From contig VBHW01000023.1 of NCBI GenBank assembly GCA_005881055.1, positions 1-10,943 of the forward strand: a stretch of 10,943 nt of DNA, read 5' to 3'. The position numbers and the translations under genes were made by a program. Positions 1-7,455 of this stretch are shown one piece after another. The stretch is from Chloroflexota bacterium (GTDB lineage: Bacteria > Chloroflexota > Limnocylindria > Limnocylindrales > CSP1-4). The notes beneath the pieces were generated by a model. The model saw only the letters and a program-made list of their open reading frames with translations. It searched no databases and was not told where the DNA came from. Position 1 is the first letter of the stretch. Every line of letters starts with the position of its first letter.

Positions 1-2
1 GC

Positions 3-1292
3 GCACGCCGGGACGCCGAGGGGGTCCGCGCCCGTGCGGAGGCCGCCGTCGGAATTGATGCCGAGCGGGTCATCCGAGCCGAGAACGAGCTCGCCGCACT
101 CGTCGAGCGGGAGCGCGCAGCCCAGCAGGAGATGGCCGACGTGTCCGAGGCGGTGGCCGAAGCCGTCGCTCACGAGGCGGGTGCCCGGATGGCCATCGTG
201 GCGCTCGAGTCGGCGGATGCCGTCGATCGACGCCGCCTGGCAGAGACCGAGACCCTTGCGGCGGGGGCACGCTCGCGCCTGCGGCTCGCCGAGGAGCGGC
301 TGCGGGCCGCCGAGGTGGCCGAGCTCGAGTCACGGCTCGGCCTCGAGACGCTGCGCGAGGGACTCCTCGTCGAGCTGGCCGGCCTCGGCGACCTCGGCCT
401 CGGGGCGCTCCACGCGGGACCGGATGCCGCAGCGGCGAACGGCCCCTCACCAGCCCTGGCCGTCGAGTCCGACGGAGCCGGGGAGGCCGGAGCCGAGGAC
501 CCGGAGACGGTGGCGCTCACGGCGGCCCTCGCGGTGGCGGGAGCCCGCTGGGCGACCGAGCCGCCCGTCGTGTCGGTCTCATCACCCGCCCGCATCGCCC
601 GGCTCCGCCGGCACTTCCACGAGCTCGGCGCGGCCAACCCGTCGGCCGTCGAGGAGCATGCCGCGATCAGGACCCGCCTCGAGGGGCTGGAGGCACAGGA
701 GAGCGACCTGCGCGCGGCGATCGTCGACACGCGGCGCCTCATCGACGAGCTGTCGGCCCTCGTCACGCGCCAGTTCCGGACGACGTTCCAGGCGCTCGAG
801 TCGGCCTTCGACGCACGCTTCCGGCAGCTCTTCGACGGCGGATTCGCCCGGCTCACGCTCACCGACCCGTCCGACCTGTCGGCGACCGGCGTCGAGATCG
901 TCGCGCGTCCGCCGGGCAAGAAGGCACAGGCCCTCGCGATGCTCTCGGGCGGCGAGCGCGCGCTGACGGCCGTCGCGCTGCTGTTCGCGATGCTCCAGGT
1001 CCGGCCGGTCCCGTTCTGCGTCCTCGACGAGGTCGACGCGGCCCTCGACGAGGCGAACATCGGCCGGTTCGTCGCCGCGCTCCGCTCTCTCGCCGATCGC
1101 ACGCAGTTCATCGTCATCACCCACAACCGGGGAACGATCGAAGCCGCCGACGCCCTGTACGGCGTGACCGTCGGGGACGACTCCGTGAGCCGCGTCATCA
1201 GCCTGCGGCTCGACGAGGCGAGCGCGGTCGCCGCGGAGCCGGGCATGGCGGCCGACGGGGCGAGCCTCGAGCACGCCACGGCCGCGGGCTGA
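3..1292 (+). CDS. smc: SMC chromosome-partition protein, C-terminal part (5' end outside window)
   Basis: This is the C-terminal 429 residues of SMC, the ATPase of the condensin-like complex that organises and segregates the chromosome with ScpA and ScpB. The frame is open from the first complete codon, so the N-terminal head, hinge and most of the coil lie upstream. Visible parts, in order: an Arg/Glu/Ala-rich coiled coil (visible residues 1-130); an Ala/Gly/Pro-rich, non-coil stretch (about 411-585); then a region resembling the family's 'RIxxLRxxxxxLGxxNP' segment. Next come the ABC signature LSGGE (942-956), Walker B with D-loop (VLDEVDAALDEAN, around 1020-1058) and the H-loop ITHN. The final 35 or so residues are an Ala-rich tail. 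It stops with TGA, and ftsY begins 10 bp later, an arrangement common in bacteria. Identity is secure; only the upstream extent is unknown. Confidence 0.97.
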   Translation, partial: ARRDAEGVRARAEAAVGIDAERVIRAENELAALVERERAAQQEMADVSEAVAEAVAHEAGARMAIVALESADAVDRRRLAETETLAAGARSRLRLAEERLRAAEVAELESRLGLETLREGLLVELAGLGDLGLGALHAGPDAAAANGPSPALAVESDGAGEAGAEDPETVALTAALAVAGARWATEPPVVSVSSPARIARLRRHFHELGAANPSAVEEHAAIRTRLEGLEAQESDLRAAIVDTRRLIDELSALVTRQFRTTFQALESAFDARFRQLFDGGFARLTLTDPSDLSATGVEIVARPPGKKAQALAMLSGGERALTAVALLFAMLQVRPVPFCVLDEVDAALDEANIGRFVAALRSLADRTQFIVITHNRGTIEAADALYGVTVGDDSVSRVISLRLDEASAVAAEPGMAADGASLEHATAAG

Positions 1293-1302
1293 TCGACGCG
1301 CC

Positions 1303-2298
1303 ATGTTCTGGCGACGGCGCGAGGAGGACCCGGGCCGAGCGGTCGAGGACGAGGACACCGCGCCGGAGGGCGCGGGCGCGCCGGTCGAGGAGGCGTTCGA
1401 GCAGCCATCGCCGGCGGCGGGTCTCGAGGCCGGCGTCGCGAAGAGCCGGGGCGGGTTCGTCGCGCGCCTGCGTGGCCTCCTGGCGGGCGGCGTTCCCGAC
1501 GAGGCCTGGGACGACGTCGAGGAGACGCTCATCGCGGGCGACGTCGGGGCGGGGTTGGCCGCTCGGGTCGTCGGTCGAGCCCGGGCCGCGGGTTCGAGCG
1601 ACCCGGTGGGGGCGGTCGCCGCCGAGCTCGACGCCCTCCTCGTGGCGCGCGACCCTGGGTGGACGCCCCGTGCGGCCAGGAGCGGCCAGCCAGCGATCGT
1701 GCTCGTCGTCGGTGTGAACGGGACCGGCAAGACGACGACGATCGGCAAGCTGGCGGCCCGCTATCGATCGGAGGGCCGAACCGTCCTCCTCGCTGCGGCG
1801 GATACGTTCCGGGCGGCGGCGATCGAGCAGCTCGAGGCCTGGGCCACGCGGGCCGGCGCGGGCGTGGTCGCGCACCAGCCTGGCGCCGACCCCGGGGCGG
1901 TGGTCTACGACACCATCGACGCGGCGATCGCCCGCGGCGTCGACCTCGTCATCGCCGACACCGCCGGCCGCCTCCACACGAAGACGAACCTCATGGACGA
2001 GCTGGCGAAGGTCCGCCGGATCGTCGACAAGCGCCTGCCGGGCGCGATGCCCGAGCTGCTCTTCGTCCTCGACGCGACGACCGGCCAGAACGGCCTGGCG
2101 CAGGCGCGCGCGTTCCACGAGGCGGTCGGGCTCACGGGCATCGTCCTCACGAAGCTCGACTCGACCGCCAAGGGCGGCATCGTGTTCGCGATCGAGGACG
2201 CTCTCCGGGTCCCCGTGCGCTACGTCGGCGTCGGCGAGGGGATCGGCGACCTCGTCCCGTTCGACCCCGACGCGTTCGTCGCGGCGCTGTTCGCCTGA
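1303..2298 (+). CDS. ftsY: Signal recognition particle receptor FtsY (SRP GTPase)
   Basis: FtsY is the membrane-associated SRP receptor. It pairs with Ffh so that ribosome-nascent chain complexes are handed to SecYEG. The 331-residue product starts MFWRRR, then has a short acidic A-domain (to about residue 48), an N-domain four-helix region (about 50-130) and the G-domain. SRP GTPase motifs are all present: GVNGTGKTT (137-145, P-loop), DTFRAAA (from 167), DTAGRL (from 219), TKLD (283-286), and the closing GVGEGIGDLVPFDPDAFVAALF, which is typical of the FtsY C-terminus. The ATG is 10 bp after smc, with no clear Shine-Dalgarno sequence, so translation may be coupled to smc. The gene is followed at once by a strong inverted repeat. 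Distinction from Ffh is clear: there is an acidic N-terminus and no Met-rich M-domain. Confidence 0.97.
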   Translation: MFWRRREEDPGRAVEDEDTAPEGAGAPVEEAFEQPSPAAGLEAGVAKSRGGFVARLRGLLAGGVPDEAWDDVEETLIAGDVGAGLAARVVGRARAAGSSDPVGAVAAELDALLVARDPGWTPRAARSGQPAIVLVVGVNGTGKTTTIGKLAARYRSEGRTVLLAAADTFRAAAIEQLEAWATRAGAGVVAHQPGADPGAVVYDTIDAAIARGVDLVIADTAGRLHTKTNLMDELAKVRRIVDKRLPGAMPELLFVLDATTGQNGLAQARAFHEAVGLTGIVLTKLDSTAKGGIVFAIEDALRVPVRYVGVGEGIGDLVPFDPDAFVAALFA

Positions 2299-2349
2299 GG
2301 CCGGCCTGGCCACGACGCCGGCTCCGCTCACCGGCCCTCCAGGCCGGCC
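2299..2349. terminator. Bidirectional terminator-like nested hairpin between ftsY and the convergent MFS gene
   Basis: A perfect 11-bp inverted repeat, GGCCGGCCTGG (2299-2309) and CCAGGCCGGCC (2339-2349), begins on the base after the ftsY stop codon. Its loop contains a second hairpin, GCCGG (2317-2321) with CCGGC (2331-2335). The converging MFS stop codon lies 17 bp further on. There is no real T-tract on either side (only CCCTTTCGCC on the plus side), so it may act through its very stable stem or with Rho. The position between two convergent genes makes a shared terminator the best reading. Confidence 0.75.
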
Positions 2350-2365
2350 CTCCCAGCCCTTTCGC

Positions 2366-3619
2366 CTACTCAGTCAGTGGCAGGTCGCCCGGCGGCAGCA
2401 GCGGCCCGCGCCGCGGGGCGAGCGCTCCGGTGCGCAGGTTTCGCAGGGGCGACAGGACGATGAAGGCCATCGCGACGACGCCGCCGGCGACGCCGAACGC
2501 GAGGCCCGCCCGGAGGTCGAGCACCTCGCCGATGAGCCCGCCCACGACCGTGCCCACGAGGAGCCAGAGGTGGGTGAGGAACTCGATCGCGCTGTTGACG
2601 CGCCCGAGCACGTTGACCTCGTAGACCGTGCCCGCCCCGTCGGCGATGAGCTGCTGGGCGACGAGCAGGGTGATCGCCACGGCGACCGCTCCCGCCGGCG
2701 CGAGGGGCACGAGCGCGTTGCCGAGCGTGAAGCCCGCGAGACCGACGAGGATCGCCCAGCCGACGCCGAGCCGCAGGCTCGCCCGTTCGGCGAGGAGCGC
2801 GCCGACGAACGAGCTGATCCCGCCGGCCGCGGCGATGAGGCCGATCGTCGCGGGTCCAAGGCCGAGCTCGTCCGCGGCGAAGACGAGATAGAGCGATCCG
2901 AACGCGCCCCACATGAGGTGCGCGGCGGAGCTCGCCGCCGCCAGCGATCGGAGGATCGGCGACGCGACGATCGGGCGCAGGCCGTCGCGGATCTCGGAGA
3001 GGAGCGGCCGGCGCTCGACGACGGCCGGCGGATCCTTCTCCGGGCGCCGGATCGATCCCAGCAGGAGCGCCGAGGCGACGAACGAGGCCGCGTCGACGGC
3101 GATCGCGATGGGCGCGGTGAAGACCTGGACGAGGAAGCCGCCGATGCTGAACGCGCTGAACTCGGCGACCGAGCCGCTGGCCGTGAGCGCCGAGTTGGCC
3201 GGCACGAGTTGGTCGGGCTCGACGACCGTCGGCAGGTAGGCCACGTCGGCGACGTTGTGGAACGTCGTGAGGATCGAGGTGAGGAACGCCACGACGATGA
3301 GGTGCGGGATCGACAGCCAGCCCGTGAGCGCGGCGACGGGCACGGAGCCGAGGACGACCGCCTGGCCGAGGTCCGCGGCGATCATGACCGGCCGTCTCCG
3401 GAGCCGGTCGACCCACGCGCCGGCGACGAGACCGACGAGGAGCCCGCCGAGGATCTCGCAGGCTCGGATCGCGGCGATCTCGAGCGGCCCGGCGCCGAGG
3501 ACGAGGATCGCCGCGAACGGCAGGGCCGTCCGCGTGACGAGCGAGCCGAAGACGGAGACGGTCGCGGCCGAGAAGACCCGGACGAAGACCGGATTTCGCC
3601 AGATCGAGGCCTCGGCCAT
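2366..3619 (-). CDS. MFS transporter, MFS_3 / EntS-like exporter type
   Basis: This is a 417-residue, 12-helix major facilitator superfamily protein that probably exports a small molecule by proton antiport; the substrate cannot be told. Features: hydrophobic segments through the whole length; MFS motif A (GAWVDRLRRRP, residues 67-77) in the loop between helices 2 and 3; the segment DQLVPANSALTASGSVAE (136-153), typical of the MFS_3 / enterobactin-exporter group; a charged central loop at about 190-212; and the C-terminal-half segment VLGRVNSAIEFL (337-348), matching that group's 'GRVNA' element. The start is the ATG at 3619. A GTG two codons upstream is possible, but a longer extension would run into ffh. 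The ATG lies exactly 6 nt after a TACCCT -10 element, which fits a leaderless mRNA. It is the only minus-strand gene here and sits between ftsY and ffh, so it is probably a later insertion. Family confidence is high, function low. Confidence 0.9.
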   Translation of the reverse strand: MAEASIWRNPVFVRVFSAATVSVFGSLVTRTALPFAAILVLGAGPLEIAAIRACEILGGLLVGLVAGAWVDRLRRRPVMIAADLGQAVVLGSVPVAALTGWLSIPHLIVVAFLTSILTTFHNVADVAYLPTVVEPDQLVPANSALTASGSVAEFSAFSIGGFLVQVFTAPIAIAVDAASFVASALLLGSIRRPEKDPPAVVERRPLLSEIRDGLRPIVASPILRSLAAASSAAHLMWGAFGSLYLVFAADELGLGPATIGLIAAAGGISSFVGALLAERASLRLGVGWAILVGLAGFTLGNALVPLAPAGAVAVAITLLVAQQLIADGAGTVYEVNVLGRVNSAIEFLTHLWLLVGTVVGGLIGEVLDLRAGLAFGVAGGVVAMAFIVLSPLRNLRTGALAPRRGPLLPPGDLPLTE

Positions 3620-3625
3620 CGGCAC

Positions 3626-3631
3626 AGGGTA
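3626..3631 (-). promoter_or_regulatory. -10 element of the MFS gene, leaderless geometry
   Basis: On the minus strand the sequence reads TACCCT, then GTGCCG, then ATG. This fits the TANNNT -10 consensus, and the ATG falls at the expected +1. No Shine-Dalgarno sequence is visible before the ATG, which supports a leaderless transcript. I see no convincing -35 hexamer. Confidence 0.55.
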
Positions 3632-3655
3632 GCCGGGCCGTTCGCGACCATGCGC

Positions 3656-3661
3656 TACACT
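3656..3661 (+). promoter_or_regulatory. Candidate -10 element for the ffh operon
   Basis: TACACT fits the TANNNT -10 consensus and stands out in a GC-rich intergenic region. It would place the transcription start near 3668 and give ffh an 80-nt leader or so. No good -35 is seen at 16-18 bp spacing. It is only 24 bp from the oppositely directed MFS -10, so the two promoters would compete or be co-regulated. Confidence 0.5.
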
Positions 3662-3750
3662 GCCGCTGCCTCGGTGTCGCCAGAACCCGCGCACCGCCCG
3701 ACGTGCCGCCGGCTCGCCGGTCCTGTGGTCTCCTGGAGCCCTTCCTCCGC

Positions 3751-5085
3751 ATGTTCGACGCACTGAGCGAACGCCTGCGCGCGACGCTCGCCTCGCTGAC
3801 CGGCCGCGGCCGCGTGACCGCGGAAGACGTCGACACGGCGATGCGCGAGGTTCGCCTGGCACTCCTCGAGGCTGATGTCAACTTCAAGGTCGTCAAGGAC
3901 TTCGTCGCCCGGGTCCGCGAGCGCGCGGTTGGTGCCGAGGTCCTCGAGAGCCTGACCGCCGGCCAGCAGGTCATCGGCATCGTCAACGAGGAGCTCACCG
4001 CGCTCCTCTCGGCGGGCGACCGGACGTTCCAGCTCCGAGGCAGCCCGGCCGTCGTCCTCCTCGCCGGCCTCCAGGGCTCCGGCAAGACGACCTCGGCGGC
4101 GAAGCTCGCGCGGCACGTCGTGAAGCTCGGCCGCCGCCCGCTGCTCGTCGCCGCCGACCCGCACCGGCCCGCGGCCGCGGAGCAGCTCGAGACGCTCGGG
4201 CGGCAGCTCGACGTGCCCGTCCACCGGGCGACGACCGGCACGACCGTCGTCGACGTGGCCCGCGGGGGTGTGGAGGCGGCGCGCCGGCTCAACCGCGACG
4301 TCGTGATCCTCGACACCGCCGGCCGACTCACAGTCGACGAGGCGCTCATGCGCGAGGTCGCCGACGTCGCCGACGCCGTCCATCCTGTCGAGTCCCTCCT
4401 CGTCGTCGACGCGATGACCGGCCAGGAAGCCGTGACCGTGGCGCAGGCGTTCGCGGAGGCGATCCCGCTCACCGGGCTCGTCCTGACGAAGATCGACGGG
4501 GACGCGCGCGGCGGCGCGGCGCTCAGCATCTCGGCCGTGACGGGGCTCCCGGTGAAGTTCCTGGGCACCGGCGAGAAGACCGATGCACTGGAGCCGTTCC
4601 ACCCCGACCGGCTCGCCGGACGGATCCTCGGGATGGGCGACATCCTGACGCTCGTCGAGCGCGCCCAGGACGCCTTCGACGAGAAGCAGGCCGCCCGGAT
4701 GGAGGAGAAGCTCGCGAAGGCCAGCTTCACGCTCGAGGACATGCTCGACTCGATGCAGCAGATGCAGAAGATGGGTCCGATCGGCCAGGTCGTCTCGATG
4801 ATCCCGGGCCTCGGGGCGATGGCCAGGGATGCCCAGGAGGCGGTCGACCGCGGGGAGCTCCGGCGGACGGAGGCGATCATCCGGGCGATGACGCCTCGCG
4901 AACGACGCGATCCAACGATCCTCAACGGCTCGCGCCGGAGGCGGATCGCCGCGGGCTCCGGCACGACGCTCACGGACGTCAACCGCCTCGTCAAGCAGTT
5001 CGGCGAGATGCAGAAGCTCATGAAGCAGCTGAGCACCGGGGCGCGCCGTGGCGGGCCGGCCGCGCTGCTCGGACGACGGATGTGA
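3751..5085 (+). CDS. ffh: Signal recognition particle protein Ffh (SRP54 homologue)
   Basis: Ffh is the protein core of SRP. It binds 4.5S RNA and hydrophobic signal sequences and forms a GTPase pair with FtsY. The 444-residue length is normal for the family. Domain order: N-domain (1-95), G-domain with GLQGSGKTT (106-114), DPHRPAA (from 136), DTAGRL (from 188) and TKIDGDARGG (from 246), then GTGEKTDALEPFHPDRLAGRILGMGD. The Met-rich M-domain follows (about 305-440), with MLDSMQQMQKMGPIGQVVSMIPG and the RNA-binding motif SRRRRIAAGSG (394-404). ATG at 3751 is chosen because MFDALSERLRATLASLTGRG is the standard family N-terminus; a GTG at 3703 would add 16 residues unlike the family. A GGAG at 3735-3738 is a rather distant ribosome site. 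The next gene begins 13 bp after the stop, so it is probably co-transcribed. Confidence 0.97.
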   Translation: MFDALSERLRATLASLTGRGRVTAEDVDTAMREVRLALLEADVNFKVVKDFVARVRERAVGAEVLESLTAGQQVIGIVNEELTALLSAGDRTFQLRGSPAVVLLAGLQGSGKTTSAAKLARHVVKLGRRPLLVAADPHRPAAAEQLETLGRQLDVPVHRATTGTTVVDVARGGVEAARRLNRDVVILDTAGRLTVDEALMREVADVADAVHPVESLLVVDAMTGQEAVTVAQAFAEAIPLTGLVLTKIDGDARGGAALSISAVTGLPVKFLGTGEKTDALEPFHPDRLAGRILGMGDILTLVERAQDAFDEKQAARMEEKLAKASFTLEDMLDSMQQMQKMGPIGQVVSMIPGLGAMARDAQEAVDRGELRRTEAIIRAMTPRERRDPTILNGSRRRRIAAGSGTTLTDVNRLVKQFGEMQKLMKQLSTGARRGGPAALLGRRM

Positions 5086-5098
5086 TGGGGGATCTCCG

Positions 5099-6916
5099 AT
5101 GACCGACGATCCGCGAACGCCGACGGGCAACCCGACCGAGGAGGGCGACCTCTCCGCGGCGCCCACGGCGCCGACGCAGCCGGTGGAGGTTCCCGCCGCG
5201 TCGCCGCCGTCGGGGTCTGGCCCGCGACGCGCGGGCGGTGCTCTCCGCTGGGCCGTGGCGATCCTCGTGGTCGTGCTCGTCGCTGGCGTCGCCTCGGCCG
5301 CGTTCTACCTCCTCTCCGGCGCGGCGAACACCCCCTCGACGGTCGCCTCGTGGGCGCCGCCCGATCCGCTCTTCTACGCCGAGGCCCGCTTCGACCTGCC
5401 CGGCGACCAGAAGGAGCGGCTCGGCGAGTTCCTGGCGCATTTCCCGGGATTCGCCGACCAGTCGACGCTCGAATCGAAGCTCGACGAGACGTTCGACCGG
5501 CTCATCCGGAGCGCGTCGGATGGCGACCGTGACTACCGGACGAACATCAAGCCCTGGTTCGGGGGGCAGGTTGGACTGGCCGTCCTCGACATCCCGGTCC
5601 CGGATGTCTCGAATGCGGCCGCGTCGCGCGCCCGCGCGATCGGCCTCGTGTCGGTCACCGACCCGGCCAAGGCGATTGCCTGGGTCGAGTCCTTCGAGAA
5701 GGAGCCCGGAACTGCCGAGACGTACAACGGGACGCAGCTCAGCGGCTTCGCGGACGAGCCGCGGATCGCCTACGGCGTCCTCGGTGGCAAGGTGCTCGCG
5801 GTCGGCGACCTCGACTCGGTCCACGCCGCGGTCGACACGCTCGGCAAGACCGGCTTCGGTGCCACGGAGACGTTCAAGGCGGCCCTGGCGACCGCCTCGG
5901 GCGACCACCTCGGCCTCGTGTTCGTCGACATGAAGCGGTACGCGGCGGCGATCGCGCGCGCCGTCCAGGCCGTCGCCCCGTCGCCCGGCCTCGACCAGGC
6001 CCTGTTCCAGCGCCTGCCGCCCTGGGTGGTGTTCGACGCGCGCGCCGAGTCCGACAATCTCCTGTTCGAGGGCGCAAGCCCCGCGGTCCTCGGCGTCGAT
6101 CCCGGTCCCAACCGGGTGAGCGCGCTCGCGCCGAGACTTCCCGGTTCGACGCTGGCGGTCGTCGAGGCCCACGACGTCGGCAAGGCGATCAACGCCGCGG
6201 TCTCGGCCGCGCGGGCCATCCCCGAGTACCGTGAGGGCCTCGACGAGCTCACCAAGGCGCTCGAGCCCGTGGGCGGCCTGGACTCGTTCACGTCATGGAT
6301 CGGCGACGCGGCGCTCGTCGTGACGAAGAACGGGTCCTCTTACGCGGGCGGCCTCGTGGTGGCGCTGCCGGATGCCGCGTCGGCGAGTGCGGCCCAGGCG
6401 AAGCTCGCCTCGCTGCGGAACCTCGCGACCCTCGCCGGCTCGGGCGCGATCAAGGTGAGCGACGCCGAGTACGCGGGCGCCACGATCACGACACTGGACC
6501 TGGGCGACCTGTCCGGCCTGTCGCCTTCCGGGTCCTCGCCGAGCCCGTTGCCGCGCGACCTTCTCGGCGGCGCGCGGCTCGCGCTGAGCTACACGATCCA
6601 CGGCGGGCTCGTCGTGTTCGGGATCGGCGGCGACACGTTCGTGAAGTCCGTCCTCGACACGACGGCGGGTACGTCCCTCGCCGACCAACCCCGCTACCGG
6701 ACGGCGGTCGACCGCGCGGACGGCTCGAACGTCGCCCAGGACTACCTCGACGTGCGGGCGATCCTCGACGCCGTCGAGGCCGAGCTCCCCGCCTCGAGGA
6801 AGGCCGACTACGTGGCCAACGTCAAGCCCTACCTCGACCCGATCCAGGCCATCGCCGTCTCGAGCAAGAGCGGCGACCCCTACCGGGCGCGGTTCGTGCT
6901 CACCGTGTCCAAGTAA
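5099..6916 (+). CDS. DUF3352-like membrane-anchored protein with two internal repeats
   Basis: A 605-residue protein of unknown function resembling the DUF3352 family. It begins with a Pro/Thr/Glu-rich, low-complexity cytoplasmic tail (1-48), followed by one membrane helix (about 51-73, WAVAILVVVLVAGVASAAFY) with no lipobox Cys. Arg residues (43, 44, 50) just before the helix predict the large C-terminal part outside the membrane. That part looks like a tandem duplication: residues about 82-326 and 345-604 share the order 'W-hG-x-hhLhh', 'GLV-x(n)-DpAxA', 'Y-x-G', 'xGGxhhhhGxxxxxhxxVhDT' and a repeat-ending beta segment. The ATG at 5099 has GGGGGA (5087-5092) at 6-nt spacing. It lies 13 bp after ffh and 23 bp before rpsP, so it shares an operon with SRP and ribosomal genes. 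No catalytic motif is recognisable. Family confidence is moderate; function is unknown. Confidence 0.85.
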   Translation: MTDDPRTPTGNPTEEGDLSAAPTAPTQPVEVPAASPPSGSGPRRAGGALRWAVAILVVVLVAGVASAAFYLLSGAANTPSTVASWAPPDPLFYAEARFDLPGDQKERLGEFLAHFPGFADQSTLESKLDETFDRLIRSASDGDRDYRTNIKPWFGGQVGLAVLDIPVPDVSNAAASRARAIGLVSVTDPAKAIAWVESFEKEPGTAETYNGTQLSGFADEPRIAYGVLGGKVLAVGDLDSVHAAVDTLGKTGFGATETFKAALATASGDHLGLVFVDMKRYAAAIARAVQAVAPSPGLDQALFQRLPPWVVFDARAESDNLLFEGASPAVLGVDPGPNRVSALAPRLPGSTLAVVEAHDVGKAINAAVSAARAIPEYREGLDELTKALEPVGGLDSFTSWIGDAALVVTKNGSSYAGGLVVALPDAASASAAQAKLASLRNLATLAGSGAIKVSDAEYAGATITTLDLGDLSGLSPSGSSPSPLPRDLLGGARLALSYTIHGGLVVFGIGGDTFVKSVLDTTAGTSLADQPRYRTAVDRADGSNVAQDYLDVRAILDAVEAELPASRKADYVANVKPYLDPIQAIAVSSKSGDPYRARFVLTVSK

Positions 6917-6923
6917 CCCATCC

Positions 6924-6929
6924 AGGAGG
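6924..6929 (+). promoter_or_regulatory. Strong Shine-Dalgarno site of rpsP
   Basis: AGGAGG lies 10 nt before the rpsP ATG (6940) and is among the best ribosome sites in the window. It fits high translation of a ribosomal protein gene inside an operon whose other genes have weaker sites. Confidence 0.8.
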
Positions 6930-6939
6930 AACAAGCCAC

Positions 6940-7194
6940 ATGGCCGTTCGAATCCGGCTCTCCCGCGTCGGCGCCAGGAAGCAGCCGACATACCGCGTCG
7001 TCGTCGCCGACGCACGCAATGCCCGCGACGGGCGCTCGCTCGACACCATCGGTCACTACAACCCGCGGACCGAGCCGGCCGAGATCGCGATCGACGCCGA
7101 CAAGGCGAAGCACTGGCTCGACCGGGGTGCCCGACCGTCGGATACCGTCGCACGCCTGTTCCGCGAGCAGGGCATCCTGCCCGCCGCCAAGTAG
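6940..7194 (+). CDS. rpsP: 30S ribosomal protein S16
   Basis: S16 is a small-subunit assembly protein that binds 16S rRNA. The 84-residue product starts MAVRIRLSRVGARKQPTYRVVVADAR, the family's signature N-terminus, and continues with IGHYNPRTEP (about residues 38-47) and the helix DADKAKHWLDRGARPSDTVARLF. Length is normal. It follows the DUF3352-like gene by 23 bp, and its stop codon overlaps the Shine-Dalgarno site of khpA, so the two genes should be translated together. The rpsP–KH–rimM–trmD order is conserved in many bacteria, which adds support. Confidence 0.98.
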   Translation: MAVRIRLSRVGARKQPTYRVVVADARNARDGRSLDTIGHYNPRTEPAEIAIDADKAKHWLDRGARPSDTVARLFREQGILPAAK

Positions 7195-7198
7195 GAGG
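7193..7198 (+). promoter_or_regulatory. Shine-Dalgarno site of khpA overlapping the rpsP stop codon
   Basis: AGGAGG starts inside the TAG stop of rpsP and ends 6 nt before the GTG start of khpA. It decides the GTG at 7205 as the start and implies that ribosomes ending rpsP can reinitiate on khpA. Confidence 0.8.
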
Positions 7199-7204
7199 CC
7201 GAAC

Positions 7205-7438
7205 GTGCCTGCCAAGGAACTAGTCGAGTTCGTCGCCCGCTCGCTCGTCGACGATCCCGAGGCCGTCAAGGTCGACGTCGTGCACGACGCCGACGGGACG
7301 GTCATCGAGCTCCACGTCGCCGAGGACGACATGGGCAAGGTGATCGGCCGCAACGGCAGTGTCGCGAAGGCGCTCCGGACCCTGCTCAAGGTGACCGCCG
7401 CGCGGGACGGCGAGTCGATCTCTCTCGAGATCCTCTGA
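7205..7438 (+). CDS. khpA: KH-domain RNA-binding protein KhpA
   Basis: A 77-residue, single type-II KH domain protein of the KhpA (YlqC) family. In other bacteria it works with KhpB (Jag/EloR) as a broad RNA chaperone linked to cell elongation; that partner is not in this window. Its RNA-binding GXXG loop is in GKVIGRNG (residues 44-51). The sequence before it, LVEFVARSLVDDPEAVKVDVV, and after it, SVAKALRTLLKVTA, match the family layout. The start is GTG, set by the AGGAGG 6 nt upstream. Its place between rpsP and rimM is the usual one for this gene. Seventeen bases separate it from the rimM start used here. Confidence 0.95.
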   Translation: MPAKELVEFVARSLVDDPEAVKVDVVHDADGTVIELHVAEDDMGKVIGRNGSVAKALRTLLKVTAARDGESISLEIL

Positions 7439-7455
7439 CCGGCGGCGAGCGGCTC

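Noticed and set aside
170..1408. Minus-strand frame opposite smc
   Set aside because: Antisense to the conserved SMC head motifs; Arg/Ser-rich composition without domains.
3703..3750. GTG start giving ffh 16 extra residues
   Set aside because: Those residues (Pro/Arg/Cys-rich) do not match Ffh, whereas ATG 3751 gives the standard N-terminus.
3662..3750. SRP (4.5S) RNA gene in front of ffh
   Set aside because: The conserved GGUCAGG/GGAAGGAAGCAGCC-type apical loop is not present, and the stretch is too short.
3620..3862. N-terminal extension of the MFS transporter upstream of 3619
   Set aside because: It would overlap ffh and its promoter and adds Arg/Gly-rich sequence unlike a transporter; the family N-terminus fits the ATG at 3619.
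2370..5036. An 888-codon open frame on the minus strand across the MFS and ffh region
   Set aside because: It is antisense to ffh and out of frame with the MFS gene, both of which have full family motifs. Its translation is Arg/Ser/Ala-rich low complexity with no domain; long shadow frames are expected at this GC content.
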